From Acanthopleura granulata (Eukaryota; Mollusca; Polyplacophora; Chitonida; Chitonidae), in assembly GCA_016165875.1 (NCBI GenBank), contig JABBOT010000002.1, positions 31,857,642-31,921,641 on the forward strand: a DNA stretch of 64,000 nt. Reading direction: 5' to 3'. A program made the position numbers and the translations under genes. Positions 43,491 through 57,000 of this stretch are shown piece by piece. Positions within the stretch are counted from its first letter, which is position 1; each line of letters starts with the position of its first letter. Below the pieces are notes generated by a model, which saw nothing but the letters and a program-made list of their open reading frames with translations, had not been told where the DNA came from and did no database searches.

Positions 43491-45877
43491 CATGATTCTG
43501 TGAGTTCTGCTGATTTCAGAAAGAAATTTTAGTTTGATAGACAAAGATGATACCTTACTGAAAACATGCAGATTGCAGCATTAAAAATAACATTTTGTGA
43601 CATTAACTTGCCTTTAAAAATGCACATCTGTGAAATTTTAGGCCATTTAGAGTGGCTTTGATATTTAACAATGATCATAATATGAATACACACAGTTGTT
43701 TTCAAAGACCACTTACAAATTAATCCAAGACAGCAAAAAGTCCAAATTACAATTGACAAGAAACATCTGAAACTCTAGACAAATTTAAATGCAAAACTTG
43801 ATCTATACTTACGAGGTATGTTAACTACTAGTCCATACAAATACATTTGCCACACCTTGAAACAGGCTTCTTAATGTGATATACAGTGGTATTGATTTTC
43901 CTATATATAGATGTGGTCTAGAAGAACATGCACAGTCATTCGTCATGCATCAGCTAAGGTAGGCCAGTATCGCAAGACCCACACTGGCTAACTACCTGCA
44001 TCAGTTCTTGCTTAATATCAAGGATTGCGAAATTACTCCCCCAAACCACAAAAAACAGGAAGACCGTGCGTGAAATGCTTGCAATGATTATATTTTTACT
44101 GTGTGCAGTTTTAGGGAATATCACACTGATTATGAGTAACATCATATTCTTCATGTGATGATATGTAACAGTACTTCCGTGCGGTAAACTGACACTCATC
44201 ATAAAGTGAAGTATGTATATATTGTGACCTCAATCTTTACACATTCACAGCTCGCGTTGTTTTAAGAACTCTTTGAAATCATTTCTTAGGGCCTAAATAG
44301 GGGAAATTATATTTTCTGTTTAGCCTTGACGTTGGCAAACTTACAAAGGCAATAAATTCAAGTGACCTCTACAATGAATTCAGAAGGTGGGAGAAGTGGT
44401 AGACAAAATGTGGAGTTAGTGCCTATCATTATGATAAACAAGGGAAATGTACTTCCACTTACTACTTTCTTCATTTCAATTTTTTACATACACAGTTTTA
44501 TACGATACTTTGCTGACTACTGTCATTACATTTACACACATATATTTTATTGTAACAATACAGAGGTCACTGCCAGTGCTAACACACTCACATGACTGTG
44601 ACCTCAGGTGTCCTCCATCTAGTCTATACTACACTGTACCTCAAGTACTCTGTTGACAACTGAAGTGTGCCAGGTAAGTAGTTTATATACACACGGGTTT
44701 TATGTGTAAATAACCATACCCATGTGACCATGACTGCTTGACAAAACCTGACCGGGTTGATTTACCTACATGTCAGGTGTGTGTGAATGGTGCACATAGG
44801 TTAGTTGTCCCCACAGTTGAGGACACGTCACTGGGACTCTGTTGATTATCAGCAAAAAACAGAACTTTGGAATACCATAGAGAAACATATATGTTTTAAG
44901 GTTTGGTAATTGACGTTGTCTATGTATGTCACAGTGCCTCGGCCCGAAATCATCAGATTTAAGAGGAAAGATACGCTATCCTAGATTAGTTAATTCAATG
45001 AAGAATGATTCAGGCTAGAGGTATATGTTTACAAAGGCATTCTGACTGATAAGTTTGTTGATCACTGAGAAAATCAAAATAGAATCTGTTCACACGAAAC
45101 TTCTGTATAATACACATATCATGGAAAAAAGTATGACAATACACATGTTCATAGGGAATTCAAAATACTTGGTTAGCAAAGCAGTTACCCAATCCAACTG
45201 CCGGCTAACACCTACCAGGAGTGTTTCAGTCTTTATCTGTCTTTTTACAGTATATCACACAATACCAATTAGCTTTACCTTAAAATCAATTGGAAAAGCA
45301 AAAGCGTATATTTAAATGCCCTATTTTTTTGTTTTGGAAATATTTTAGGAGGATTAAAATCATGACTTATTTGTGCAACATTCTACTGTTAAGTATCAAA
45401 GTTAGAAAATATTCCCTTGCAATATCTAGAATTGCTACATTTTACATTTTGGAATTTATGCATATACAATGATTATCAAAATGACAATAAAAATGATTTG
45501 TTTGTGTTATTAAAGATGCGAAATTCATAACAGTATGCATATTATTTCTCTACACCCCATAGTTCTGTCAGAATGTTTCAAAATATTGGTTGCAGAGGTG
45601 ACTGAAAAGGTTGAAAAATTAGGGTAACAGTTTTAACCACCATGAACTCTTCAGCCAGGTATAGACTGACCTGGCGACTGGCAGCAAATGGGTTTTTGGC
45701 GACTGGAAGCTAATGGGAGCATATGAATTGGACCCTATACTGAATCTAAAGAAAAAAAGTTTAAATCTGTCAAGCGACATAAAGGCATGAAGACATTATA
45801 CGAGGTACATCCAAGCACTGAGTACACGGGTGCTGCCATCATAAACAGGTCACGTTGCTAAGTATCTGCTCTCTCAT

Positions 45878-46050
45878 TCTGGCTTCCTATCCAGCTGTAC
45901 GTGGAAAGGTCTGCCAGTAACATGCAGATGGTCGTGGGTTTGCCCCAGGCTCTGCTCGATTTCCTCCAACCATAATGCTGGCCACCGACATGCAAGTGAA
46001 ATATTCTTGAGTACAGCGTGAAACACCCATCAAATAAATAAATATATTAT
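45878..46050 (+). mobile_element. MetaSINE-like copy, 5' truncated
   Basis: Core and tail present. GTATCTGCT occurs just before and just after, a possible 9-bp duplication. Confidence 0.85.
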
Positions 46051-46879
46051 GTATCTGCTGTCAGTCGTCACCAGTCATAGTTGACCTATGTGCAGAATCT
46101 GATGAGACGATGCTAGTTGGTCACGAACCAAAGTTTTGTCCAAAATTTCAACATACGCGTTAGGCGTAGGTCAAGTTGGTCCCAGTTGCTTACAATCACA
46201 AGTCGTCCTACGTTCTGCTTTGAGAACTTTGATCCCTCACATACAGTCAAATTACACTATTAGACCAATACTCTTATTCGACTTGTTTAATGCCACACAG
46301 AATGTTCCTGAAACTTATATACACTGCAGGGATCAGTTTCATTGATGGAGGAGATGGGGCTACCTGGCATAAATCCCTGTAGACTGTGCTCTGGTGTTAC
46401 GTACAGATATGTATACCATATTCGCAGAAGATAAGTACTCTGTATTAAACCAGCAATATGCCAGGATTTTTGCTGGTTTTAGTCACTAACTAGGCTCCAC
46501 AACCAAAAAGTACAAAAGCATTTTTGTATCCACGGTCAAGGGTTCTCCTTTCAATCGTTACAGCACATGAAATAATCGTTCTTTGGGGACATTTAAGCGG
46601 TTGACAGAACTTGATCTTACATCATGTCGGTTGGTCACTTGTCCACTACCAAACACATCATTAGATAACATGAGGTGAAAGTCTGTCAAGTTACTTGCCA
46701 AGGCCAATGGTTCAGTTCTTCAGGACGGTGTTCATTAAACCCTCATATATCCTGTGAAGTTTCCTTTCATCCATAAAAACCATACTCGGGGCTTCGTTTC
46801 TTTTCCTTAGGTAAGTTTATATTATCATGTGCACCAATACGGAGTGCATATCAGTTCGTCACGAGTAAAAAAGTTCTTC

Positions 46880-47015
46880 AGTAACGTCAGGTCAATGGGT
46901 TGTGGGTTTCTCTTGGTTCTGCCCGGTTTCCTCCCACCATGATGCTGACCGACGTCGTATAAGTGAAATGCTCTTGAATACGGCGTAAACCACCGATCAA
47001 ATAAATAAACAAATC
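46880..47015 (+). mobile_element. MetaSINE-like copy, 5' truncated
   Basis: Starts within the GGTTTC core and ends in the CAAATAAATAA tail. Lies close to the candidate ABCA5 first exon. Confidence 0.8.
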
Positions 47016-47192
47016 GTGTTGTATAGGACTAATTTACAGGCTACACTACACTCTAGACCTTACCATGCACATGTTACTGTCACCCGGTCTATGCTGAGCT
47101 TATCGGCCATCGCACAACGTTATTCATTGAAAGGTTTTATGACAATACAGTTAATTCACAAGTTCTTACGGCGTAACTACAGTAACACTTAC

Positions 47193-47300
47193 CTTACTTA
47201 ACAAAACTCCACGCAAGACTTGGATTGCTGTGATTCGTTTTGACGGCGTTTGTTTGTCTTGTGTGTAGGTCCATCAGTGCAATGTGATGTTGACAGTAAG
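47193..47300 (-). other. Candidate non-coding first exon of ABCA5
   Basis: On the minus strand a good donor (AAG then GTAAGTGT) ends at 47193, and exon 1 at 42677 begins with an acceptor, so a 5'UTR exon must lie upstream. This is the best donor that I noticed in the interval, but the 5' limit given is arbitrary and a transcript is needed. Confidence 0.3.
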
Positions 47301-49616
47301 GACAGTGCGTAAAAGTACGAGTCTATCAACACCATCACAGCAGCGCCCTCTATAATTAGAAGTAGCTGACACACACTAATTTCACGACAGGCACAAAAAT
47401 GAAGCATAAAATACAAACACTTATATCAGTACTAGACGTGTTCCAGCTTACTTGTTGATTTAGATTTGTTAGATGATCAAAATTGTCACTGTGTTTTTAT
47501 TCTAGTAAATGGAAAATGCACCGAGGATATGATTAATAATATACGAATTGATGGTACCAATTCCACTACTTTGCATTGTGAGATTGAGAATTTTAAAATA
47601 TTACACTGATGTAGATGGAATAATATTTTTTCTCCATCCATAAATTCTGAGAGTAATATATGTTATATGATTTTGCAGGCCTAGCCCTACTTGTACATGT
47701 ACGATTTGCGAGTGAGGCCTCAAGAAAGGTTTTCTGTTACAGAAATAAATCAATTTCAAGCTGTTCAGTTTTCCCAATGCGGTGTGACTTTATTATGGCC
47801 CCAATTTCTATTAATGTACCTGAGTGATCCATTTAATTATAACAACTGTGACATACATAATCCAAAACCAATCACCCATGAAGTATGAGGAGTCCTTTCA
47901 GGTTATGGAAGGGACAAAAATTGCACGGGCAGCAATTTCATTATTTTAAGACGTGTTTTAGTTTCCATTCAGTCAAGCGTAGCTCTTTTCAAGCCGGACA
48001 ATTAAGTAATGCTTTATAAAATCTTGACATATGTAGGTATATAAATCTAAAACTCTGTACAACGCATACGCATAATCGATCTAGACTTCGACATTAAAGT
48101 GGATAACCTATATTTTATTTTTGTTCTATAGTTTGTAATGTTTCATGGATTCGTTGTAAACTCGTACTCAACACGGTCCCTGTTTTTTCTTAATGTCGCC
48201 ATGTTCAGCTGAAGGTACATAGTTGAATATATAGGCCTTTGTATCTATTTTCAAAATTCAACATTACGTATATCTTGTGGCGGCGCCATTCATATAAATA
48301 TTAAATGAAAAATTATTACAAAGAGCATGATTTTAAAGTTTCCAGCAACAATTTTTTTAATGTAAAAGTAATTGAGGTAACACATTTAATAAACAAATTA
48401 TTGAGTAAGAGGCGGAAACGCATTACCAAATAAAAATAAAATTAGATGCTTCAAAATGCTTGTGCTTTCATTTAGTAAACTATTAAAGATTATTTTCAAA
48501 GAATGTTTGATGTGATTTTAATTTAAAGGAATGAAATATATCCATTGCCTAAAAGATTAAAACTAATTCTTAGTTCTTAGTAATTGCTATTGTGAATACA
48601 TTTTAACAAAAGTTTCAACGTATATTTTTATTTTTCGAGTACAAACCACTTAATAGCATGCAGAAATAAGAGAATAAATCCAAGTGTTCTAGTAATCAAG
48701 TCTAGCTTATCGTAAGCATTCTCAGTCGCAAAGTGAACCGAGCGTATATAGCACATATTTTGGCATGGGAGATAAAAAATATATATATATATATATAATA
48801 AAATATTCAGACTTCACAATATATAAAAAAAGATAATAGAAAGAAAAAAAAAACGCTATACATATATTTCTCCTTGGTGTAAATACCCGTATTTCCCAGG
48901 TTAATGAATAGGAAAACTACACGGCAGCTGAGAGCTAAATCCACTCGGCTTTGAACGTTTTGGACTAGTTGTGCAAAGGTTGTTAGATTGCATACAGGTC
49001 TACATAGGTTTGGAACAAAATGACGTCGGCCTATGGACATAAAAAGTAATGAAAATGCACCTTTGGTGTACTTGGTTTGTATTTTGTGCACTCGGCGAGG
49101 CCGTTCGAAGACTACATGTACATGTATATTTACAAAGAGGAAGTATTATACTGGAGCTTATCGCATACTGTGTGAAATATGTGTAAGACATGATTTATCA
49201 TGCGTGACTGGTGAAACCAGAGTGGAACAGAAGCTTCAATAAGAATAACTGGAGGAAGCGGACAGGGGAACTTAAGGATTTTGGCTTAGAATGCATCTCT
49301 GACCATTTATGCTACGTGTAAAGCACATATAGGGACAGAAGGGACAATATTCGACGCGAAGTAATCTGAGAGTGACCTCCCTTGTCTTGATTCCCTCGGC
49401 TGAAAGCTACCGGTACTGCCCACTTGAAAAAAAAAAAAAAAAAAAAAAAAAGACTAGGTTAGTGGCTAAAGAATAGGATATGGAGTATAGAAAATATATA
49501 TATATATTTATTGATATACTATTTATGTCATATGGGGCTGACTTGTCCAATCGTATAACAGATATACGACAGTATAAGACAGTATAAAGCAGATACTAAT
49601 ACAAATATCCTATAAT

Positions 49617-49778
49617 GTATTTATTTATTTGATTGGTGTTTTACGCCGTACATAAGAGTATTTCACGTATACAACGGCGGCCAGCATTATGGTGGGAGGA
49701 AACTGGGCAGGACCCAGGAGAAATCCACGACGATTCGCAGGTTGCTGGCGGACCTTCCCAAGTAGGACGGGAGAGAAA
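49617..49778 (-). mobile_element. MetaSINE-like copy, head missing
   Basis: Tail and core well conserved; stops at the position equivalent to the end of the tRNA-like head. Confidence 0.85.
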
Positions 49779-50346
49779 TATCTTACAAGAAATAACCAGG
49801 AAGATCTGAGATCACAAATCTGAAGATATGGGGTAATTCCGAATCAGATGTGTTTTTAAAAATCGACAAACTTTCGTTCTTCTCTGGTTTGGTGCTAAAT
49901 TTTCCGCTAGTGTGGAAAAGAGGTATGAGAAAAAAAACCCCAAATCTTGTCAGTTTGTCAGTTTCAATTTATATGTATTACTGTCATTCCAAATAAACCC
50001 CATATACCATTTTATACTGATTTTTTCAGGGGATTCACTATATATTCACCGTATCACATTAATTCACACACATGAGGAACGTATATACAGCACCCCTACA
50101 AAGCTAAAAAAAATCCAACTCATATATAATATCACTCGATTAGATAAATATAGCCTCCATTACAGCACTGGAGACCCAGAAATATTCACCCTCTCTACGG
50201 ACGGTGCTCAAAACGTACATGCTATGCATGCATAGTTTGTTGATTGAAAGTGATCTCCAAACAGCTTTCTGTAAGACCACCAAAATGAACCGAGGGAGCT
50301 TTCTACTGATTATACGGTCAAATAATAATTTGGAATAATAAGGAAT

Positions 50347-50500
50347 TTTATTTATTTGATTGGTGTTTTAAGCCGCACTCAAGAATACTTCACTTATACG
50401 ACGGCGGCTTGCACTATGATTGGAGGAAACCGGGCAGAGCCCGGAGGAAACCCACGACCATCAGCAGGTTGCTGGCAGACCTTTCCACGTCGCCCTGATA
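50347..50500 (-). mobile_element. MetaSINE-like copy, head missing
   Basis: Same extent as the neighbouring 49.6-kb copy, suggesting repeated 5' truncation at one point. Confidence 0.85.
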
Positions 50501-50984
50501 TCTTAAATTAACCAACAACACATTTGTTTCTTTGTTTAATTGGGATTTAAATTGGGGTTTCATCATTATTTCAATCATATATCACGACGGTGTCTCTTTA
50601 ATTGTAACCGGTCGTAACCAATGTCGACGTACTTATACACAGTGCTGCCTCACTGGAGTGACATGCCAAAGACACCAGACACTTCGCTTCACTCATTCAC
50701 TTTACACTATAGCTGACACGGTCAGGGTCAATGAGTACTTGGCCTATGTTCCATTCTTGCCGTGCGGCAAGCGAGATAGCGTCAAGACTGCAGATGTTAA
50801 AACATGTGGTAACCGTGTGACTCGATTCGGGATTGATACACACTAAATTGATTCCAATATAAATCTTTGTATTGTGGAATAAGATACATACATACATATA
50901 AGAATATACAAGAAAATACTGAGATGTCAACGACAGATTCTTTAATCATGTACTGCGAAGTATTTATTCATTTATTATTTATTA

Positions 50985-51224
50985 TTTGTTTTATTTTATT
51001 GGTGTTAAACGCCGTTGTCAAGAATATTTCACTTATACGACGGCGGCTAATATTATGATGGGAGGATTTCGGGCAGATCCGCAGGTTGCTGGCAGACCTT
51101 CCCACGTACGACCGGATAGGGAGTCAGTTGGGTTTTAACTCACAGCAATCGCACTGGTGAGAGGTCATCTGGGTCATTATGCTGCACTAGTGCGGTAACT
51201 CCCTCGCGCCACGAAGCCCCACGT
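50985..51224 (-). mobile_element. MetaSINE-like copy, near full length
   Basis: Head, core and tail present with a small deletion in the core. Confidence 0.85.
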
Positions 51225-52845
51225 GGCTGTCGTGTAAGCAGTTGCACAGAGAATATATATGTAGATACACGCAGGCATATATCTGCGTTCATGATTATTC
51301 TGGATATATCTTGCAAAACAGATCTTCACATGATATATAATGCACTTACAGGGGTTCTGCACGCTTTGTTTAGTTTTTGTTTGGAAATTATCTCGCATGA
51401 CCCTGTCGGGTTAAAGAAGCCTTTTCCATGTAAGACATGCGCAGAAAAAGGGGAACAGTTTGTCAGGCTAAACATTTTTTCTTTTTCTGAAAGATATCAG
51501 TGGATGACTAGAATGTGGCAAGTATTACACACAATAGATGTATGGAATAACTAATGCATATATATGACAAGTAGTATATACATGTAGGGTATATAATGTT
51601 CAACTTGGTTCATACCCGAAGTGTGATTGATGCATATAAAATACAAAATAGTACTCGTGTATTTCCATTATCTGTGATAACTATCTATGGATATATAACA
51701 GTCAGGGACAATTCCCCTATAATATAGGGCCCGTCAGATAAAAACGAACACTGTAATACCTGGTTGAAACAGGACGTAAAAGCTCTAATAAAAACCACCC
51801 AATACACTAAATGTATATAATGAGTGAGAACACACTACATCATTACTATTACATGTAGTGGAAGCACATAACAAATCATATTAATTACACTAATATGAAT
51901 GATGAAAATTTCCGCATACCATAGCAATATATAGCTCTTTGCATGCGCAGTTCGTTTATTTGCGATGCATTACTATAGCTGTTAAGCATTGATCTTTATT
52001 CTGAACAGAAAGAAAGTATAATGTAACCTACATTTTCGCCCTTAATTTTATCAGTATGCAAATATACATGTATGTATACACCTGTGCTTCTTGTTTATGT
52101 ATATCCGACGTGTTAAGTTTGTAACCCATGTTCACAGTTATGAAGAGCATGTACGTGAATATATCTGTTCTATGACTGTCTATGCAATCTTATGGAGGAC
52201 AGTGTGTAATTACGTCGGTATCAATATACACGTAGAATATACATCTTCATATGAATGCGAACTGTGCCGTTTGTAATACAATTTCTCCTAAAGTTTTATG
52301 CTGTAATATAAAATGCCGACATGCCATGATATGAATATATACACATATAGACGATATACTTTGCCATGTGAAAGAAACATAGAAGAAATACATTTTACAA
52401 ACAAGGTTGTTTTCATAAGCATGTGCACTTTCACCTGCAAAATGAGCGACAGAGACACATGTGTGAGCAGAACAGTGTTTTCTTCCAAATGTCTAAATAT
52501 GTAGACAGGTGTAGCACCAGTGATATATATAGGCTAAACGGGACACAAAACTCTGACTAGACAGTTTTCCGAAAGTAAACTATCGGTAACTGCTTAAGTT
52601 TAGTATTGACTTTGATGTTAACTATAAATTTCCACTTGCTTTCTGATGATATGAGGTCGTTACTGAGAGCCTAATAAGGCTTGCAAAGTGTCGTCTTCAT
52701 CAGGCTATACATCATGTGAACAGAGCTGCACGATCTGTCAAGAGAATTAACACATTAAACATTATACACAGTACATATGTCTGCATGTATCTACATAAAA
52801 TATTACAAAAAGGCATTGCTTATACCTTTAGTCTATAAATTTAGA

Positions 52846-53105
52846 TTTATCTTATTATTTGATTGGTGTTTTACGCCGTACTCAAGAATGTTTCACTTAT
52901 ACGACGGGGGCCAGCATTATGGTGGAAGAAAACCGGGCAGAGCCCGGCGGAACCCACGACCATCCGCAGGTTGCTGGCAGACCTTCCCACGTACGGCCGG
53001 AGAGGAAGCCAGCATGAGCTGATCTTGAACTCACAGCGACCGCATTGGCGGGAGGCTTCGTTGTGCTGCGATAGCGCGCTAACCAACTGAGCCACGGAGG
53101 TCCCC
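52846..53105 (-). mobile_element. MetaSINE-like copy, full length, 13-bp target-site duplication
   Basis: Flanked by CTATAAATTTAGA (52833-52845) and CTATGAATTTAGA (53106-53118), one mismatch. Near consensus throughout. Confidence 0.93.
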
Positions 53106-53948
53106 CTATGAATTTAGAGGGCATTAGATCACACAAATCAATTTTATTTATACAGTTTTTTTTTTAAAATTTGCTGCACGCAGGCATGATTGCAGACTTT
53201 TGATTCCAAAATATTGAGATCATCACCAAGTAAAACTTCTCAGTCGTTAAAAACGTTCACACTGAAGCTATTATAACGCATCATCAACACCCCAATAAAA
53301 TATAATATATGTGCTCATCTTATATCTGCGTGAGAATATATATGTCGCGAGCGAGATTTCACCCAGTATGCGGTTTTGCTCTAAATATACTCTAATTTCC
53401 CCCTGTAACTGAATTGCATTTTACCTGTTTCAATGCCAAAGCCTTCATAAGGCATACATTAAATATGCAATATTTGAAACAGCTAATTTATGACTATATA
53501 AGATAGTATGCAGGCCGGATATATCTATAATATATTGATATTCCGGAAAAGTTTGCATACATATATAGGCTTCCTAAAAAAGCACCATTTTTCTGTCCGT
53601 GTAACAGATTACTTGCAGGTAGTTTATATACATAGAGACAGTATACATGTAAACATTCTTCCTGCACTAGATCATGCAAACGCTGCGTGACTATCACCAA
53701 TTTTGTCATACATGTTTATTATTGTAGCGACTTGGCACGGAATCCAAGCGCGACATGAGGAGAATGAAAACACGCGGTAATCAGTTTTTTTTTTTTTTTT
53801 TTGGCTTTCTTTTTTGGGAGAATTTACGGTAGCGGTTTGAGCTCTCCACGCGACTGCTGATCGTAGCTGGAACCTGTTCGGGTGTTGATCGGCTCTGGGA
53901 TAATGTTGTCAGAAGACCGCAGCGATCGAGGCAGGCGAGAACAGCACG

Positions 53949-54006
53949 ATGCCCGTCAACGGTCAGGCCAATTTCTGTCGGCGTTGTAGCAAGCCTGTTT
54001 TCTTCG
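53949..54006 (+). CDS. CRIP-like exon 1
   Basis: Start ATG 53949, donor GTAAGT at 54007. Carries the first zinc pair C-x2-C of the LIM finger. Confidence 0.87.
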
Positions 54007-57000
54007 GTAAGTGGGAGTTGTGTGTAGTAAAAGTGTACAACCCTGGTCAAATGTCATATTTCAGGTACGTTGTGAATTTTATTTTAGACAATAGTGCAAC
54101 AATCGTTGGTACCTGACACAGCGTGAGCACAGAGCTAGGAGTGGGCCAAGCTGAGTAGCTGTTTGTCTCGTACATGTTACGGCATTTTGAACTCGGTGGC
54201 CGTATGTTTAGAGCATTACTCACGCGGTTTATCATGTAGAACTGTTTGTAACGGTCAAGGAATGAACAGGTGCTAAATTATGCCTGAGGAATGGTCTTCT
54301 TTAGATTAGACGATGTAAAACAGAATACCGGTAGTAACATGGGGACAGATAGGAAAAGAGCCATTGTATGGAATACCTGGAAATCTTATACAGGTATATT
54401 GTTGACCTAATATGCTTTGTCATAAATTACCAAAGACTCAGTATTATAACAAATGTATGTTTTTTTGCTTTTTTTTTTTTAAATTTTGAAAGCCATATCT
54501 ACAAGCTGTTAGTGGTTTGAAGTCTTCTGCTGCTATCTCCTGTGTTAGCTAGTTCAATTAAATTAAACATTCAGGTGTATTTGTTAGAAATTGTTGAAAA
54601 TAGACTTCAGTGTTTAATTGAACTATGTCTGCAGCTTGAAATGAATGTTCGATAAGTACAAAAAACACACATACACTCTGACTTACAAGTCCGCCCATTC
54701 ACTCACGTTCAAACTGTTATGGTTGAACCTGGTGAGTTAGTTCTCGGGTTTCAGGTGTCACATTTCTAGCCAGAGGGAGTAGAGTTGTCTTGATACTCTA
54801 TATGTTGAGGTGGTTGTTTATCTGTCCATACATAGTAAGTGGAACACAGCGTATTGCCTGAGACACAAGGCTAGCTGAACAGTTGCACCTGTTGTGTGTC
54901 AGGCTACACTGACTTTGCCATTTCAAATATGGATTTCCACTTGTTTACATATAATTTGCTTAATTTGTATGAATATTTAACACGTATTCTATAACATAAT
55001 TAAGATAAAGTATAAATATGCAAAATGACATAATTTTTTTAAAAAATTACTATTAGACTTCTTTTAAAAGTACAGATAAAATAATTTCCCAAAGGCACTA
55101 TGGGGTATGCCATTTTCTTGAATCAAATGCTTCAATGTGAAAATTACTGTAACTTGAAATAACCATCTGATCAGTTTATTATTACAGTGGAAAATTGATC
55201 TAATATTAAAACAAATATGTGATGCAGCCTATAATAATTGTTTAGGGGTAGAGTTGGCCTATACACTTTGGTATTGATCTGATCATCTAATTTACCCCTA
55301 GCATTCCTGTACAGGCCTCTGTGTATATACAGCTGTAACCAACTCTCTTTCATAACCCTTCATCAAGACAGGTGGGACATAAAACCTGTTTTAGAGTTGT
55401 ATGGATTACCATAGATACTGATGGGAATGTATCTGTGTCACACTTTTAACTTTAGTGCACTTTATATGAATAAAACATGCTCTAAATTGAAGTTGTTAAA
55501 AGCAATATCCTAAAGTTTTTGGTCTGAATGGCCTTATATTCATGAATATGGATAGCTTGATTAAGGTTTGACTATGAAGGTTTCATTGCAGCTGTAGGCT
55601 AAACATGCACATAACTTGATAAATTAATCTTTTATGAACATTTAGGTGTATTTCCTACCTGGTGATACCAGTAATGGTATATTTTTCTGCATTTATTACT
55701 ATTTTGTCATCGTGGTATACAAATTAAGGATTTTAGTATGTGTGTATATTTATTGTTATTATTACTAAGTTATTTTTATGTTTTCTTAGGGTATCATCCT
55801 TTCAATTGTATGCATTCTTATAGTTTGCACATAGTTTGCTTTCTTCAGGGTTATCATTACCTTTAATAAAATCAGTCCCAATCATCCAGTGTTGGCTGAC
55901 AATTGACAAATATCAAGGTTCAAGCACTAAGCTGTTTAATATTTGTGTTATCATGCACATGTAATAACCTGATAGAGTAATTAATAAAGATTTATATCTT
56001 TCGAAAGAAATCAAAGTATTCTTTACGTTTATGTACATATATCCATTGTCAAACCAGTAAGTGGAAGTATTTTTTGCATAAGTATATATGCAGTAGGCAG
56101 CTCTGTATTTTGGTGGTTTCAAAAAGCATCACATACATCTGACAGAGAAGTACATATAGGAACACTGGGTCAAGTTTTAAGGGTGGTAGATGTTAGGGGG
56201 CGTAATTTACCCTCTGTGGATATTAACTAATATCAGTTGTATGTGTCGTGCATTGTAAAGGTACATGAATTGTAAGTTAAGTGCTATACTTGGATACTGG
56301 TGATAGAACATGGCATGGTCCAGCCAGGTGGAACAGCGTTAAAGAAAACCAGTCCTGCATTATACAGGTTGTGGGCCTGATTGTGTTTTATTTTGGGGCA
56401 CTTTGCTCTCTGATTTTGTAACACCTGAATGAACAGACACCACTCTGGTATTAATAGGGCTTTTGTGTAATGTCTGGGTCTATTGTTCCCATTTCCAGAG
56501 GTGTATTTGGGTAACAGGCTGATGTTATAAAGGCCAGGTATTGGGCAGAGCCTGTATGTGGCTTCTAGCAATCGCCCCGAGGCTGTTAACCACAGGTGAT
56601 TAACCTGCACAAGAACATTCCGAGGCAATGTCATCTGCATGTTCAGCAAGGATAAGCCTTTTCTATGTGTAGACATATGTATGACAGTGTCAGTGTTACA
56701 TACTCATACAACCCTGACAACCAACTCGGGCGCCATACTCATCTTGTGAAATGACAACTAGATTTCAAAGATACCAGCAGGATGGATATAACCTAGCTCT
56801 CATGTTAGATTGTCACGCTGGTTACAGGAACAGTTGTAATCAAGGTGCAGCTGAAATACAAATTTGAGTAACGATACCATATATACTAAAATGGTACACA
56901 GCTTGGACACTTATTCGTCTGATTAGAACATTCATCTTTTCATCATCATTGAAAACTGTTAACTGCTACTCTTTGTATGAATCTGTTCTATATTTTTGTA

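Larger units (their letters stand above)
43000..53940. other. Intergenic region between ABCA5 and the CRIP-like gene
   Basis: No conserved coding sequence recognised on either strand. It contains seven SINE copies (listed separately), a 32-bp minisatellite at 43123-43282, AT dinucleotide runs (about 43040, 48776), and an A25-type run at about 49427-49451. The promoters of both flanking genes should lie here. Confidence 0.5.

Noticed and set aside
52846..53105. tRNA gene in the head of the SINE copies
   Set aside because: A- and B-box-like blocks exist but the copies are part of a longer retroposed element and lack an intact cloverleaf.
56284..56676. 130-codon minus-strand ORF
   Set aside because: No domain or neighbouring splice evidence; lies in an intron of the CRIP-like gene.
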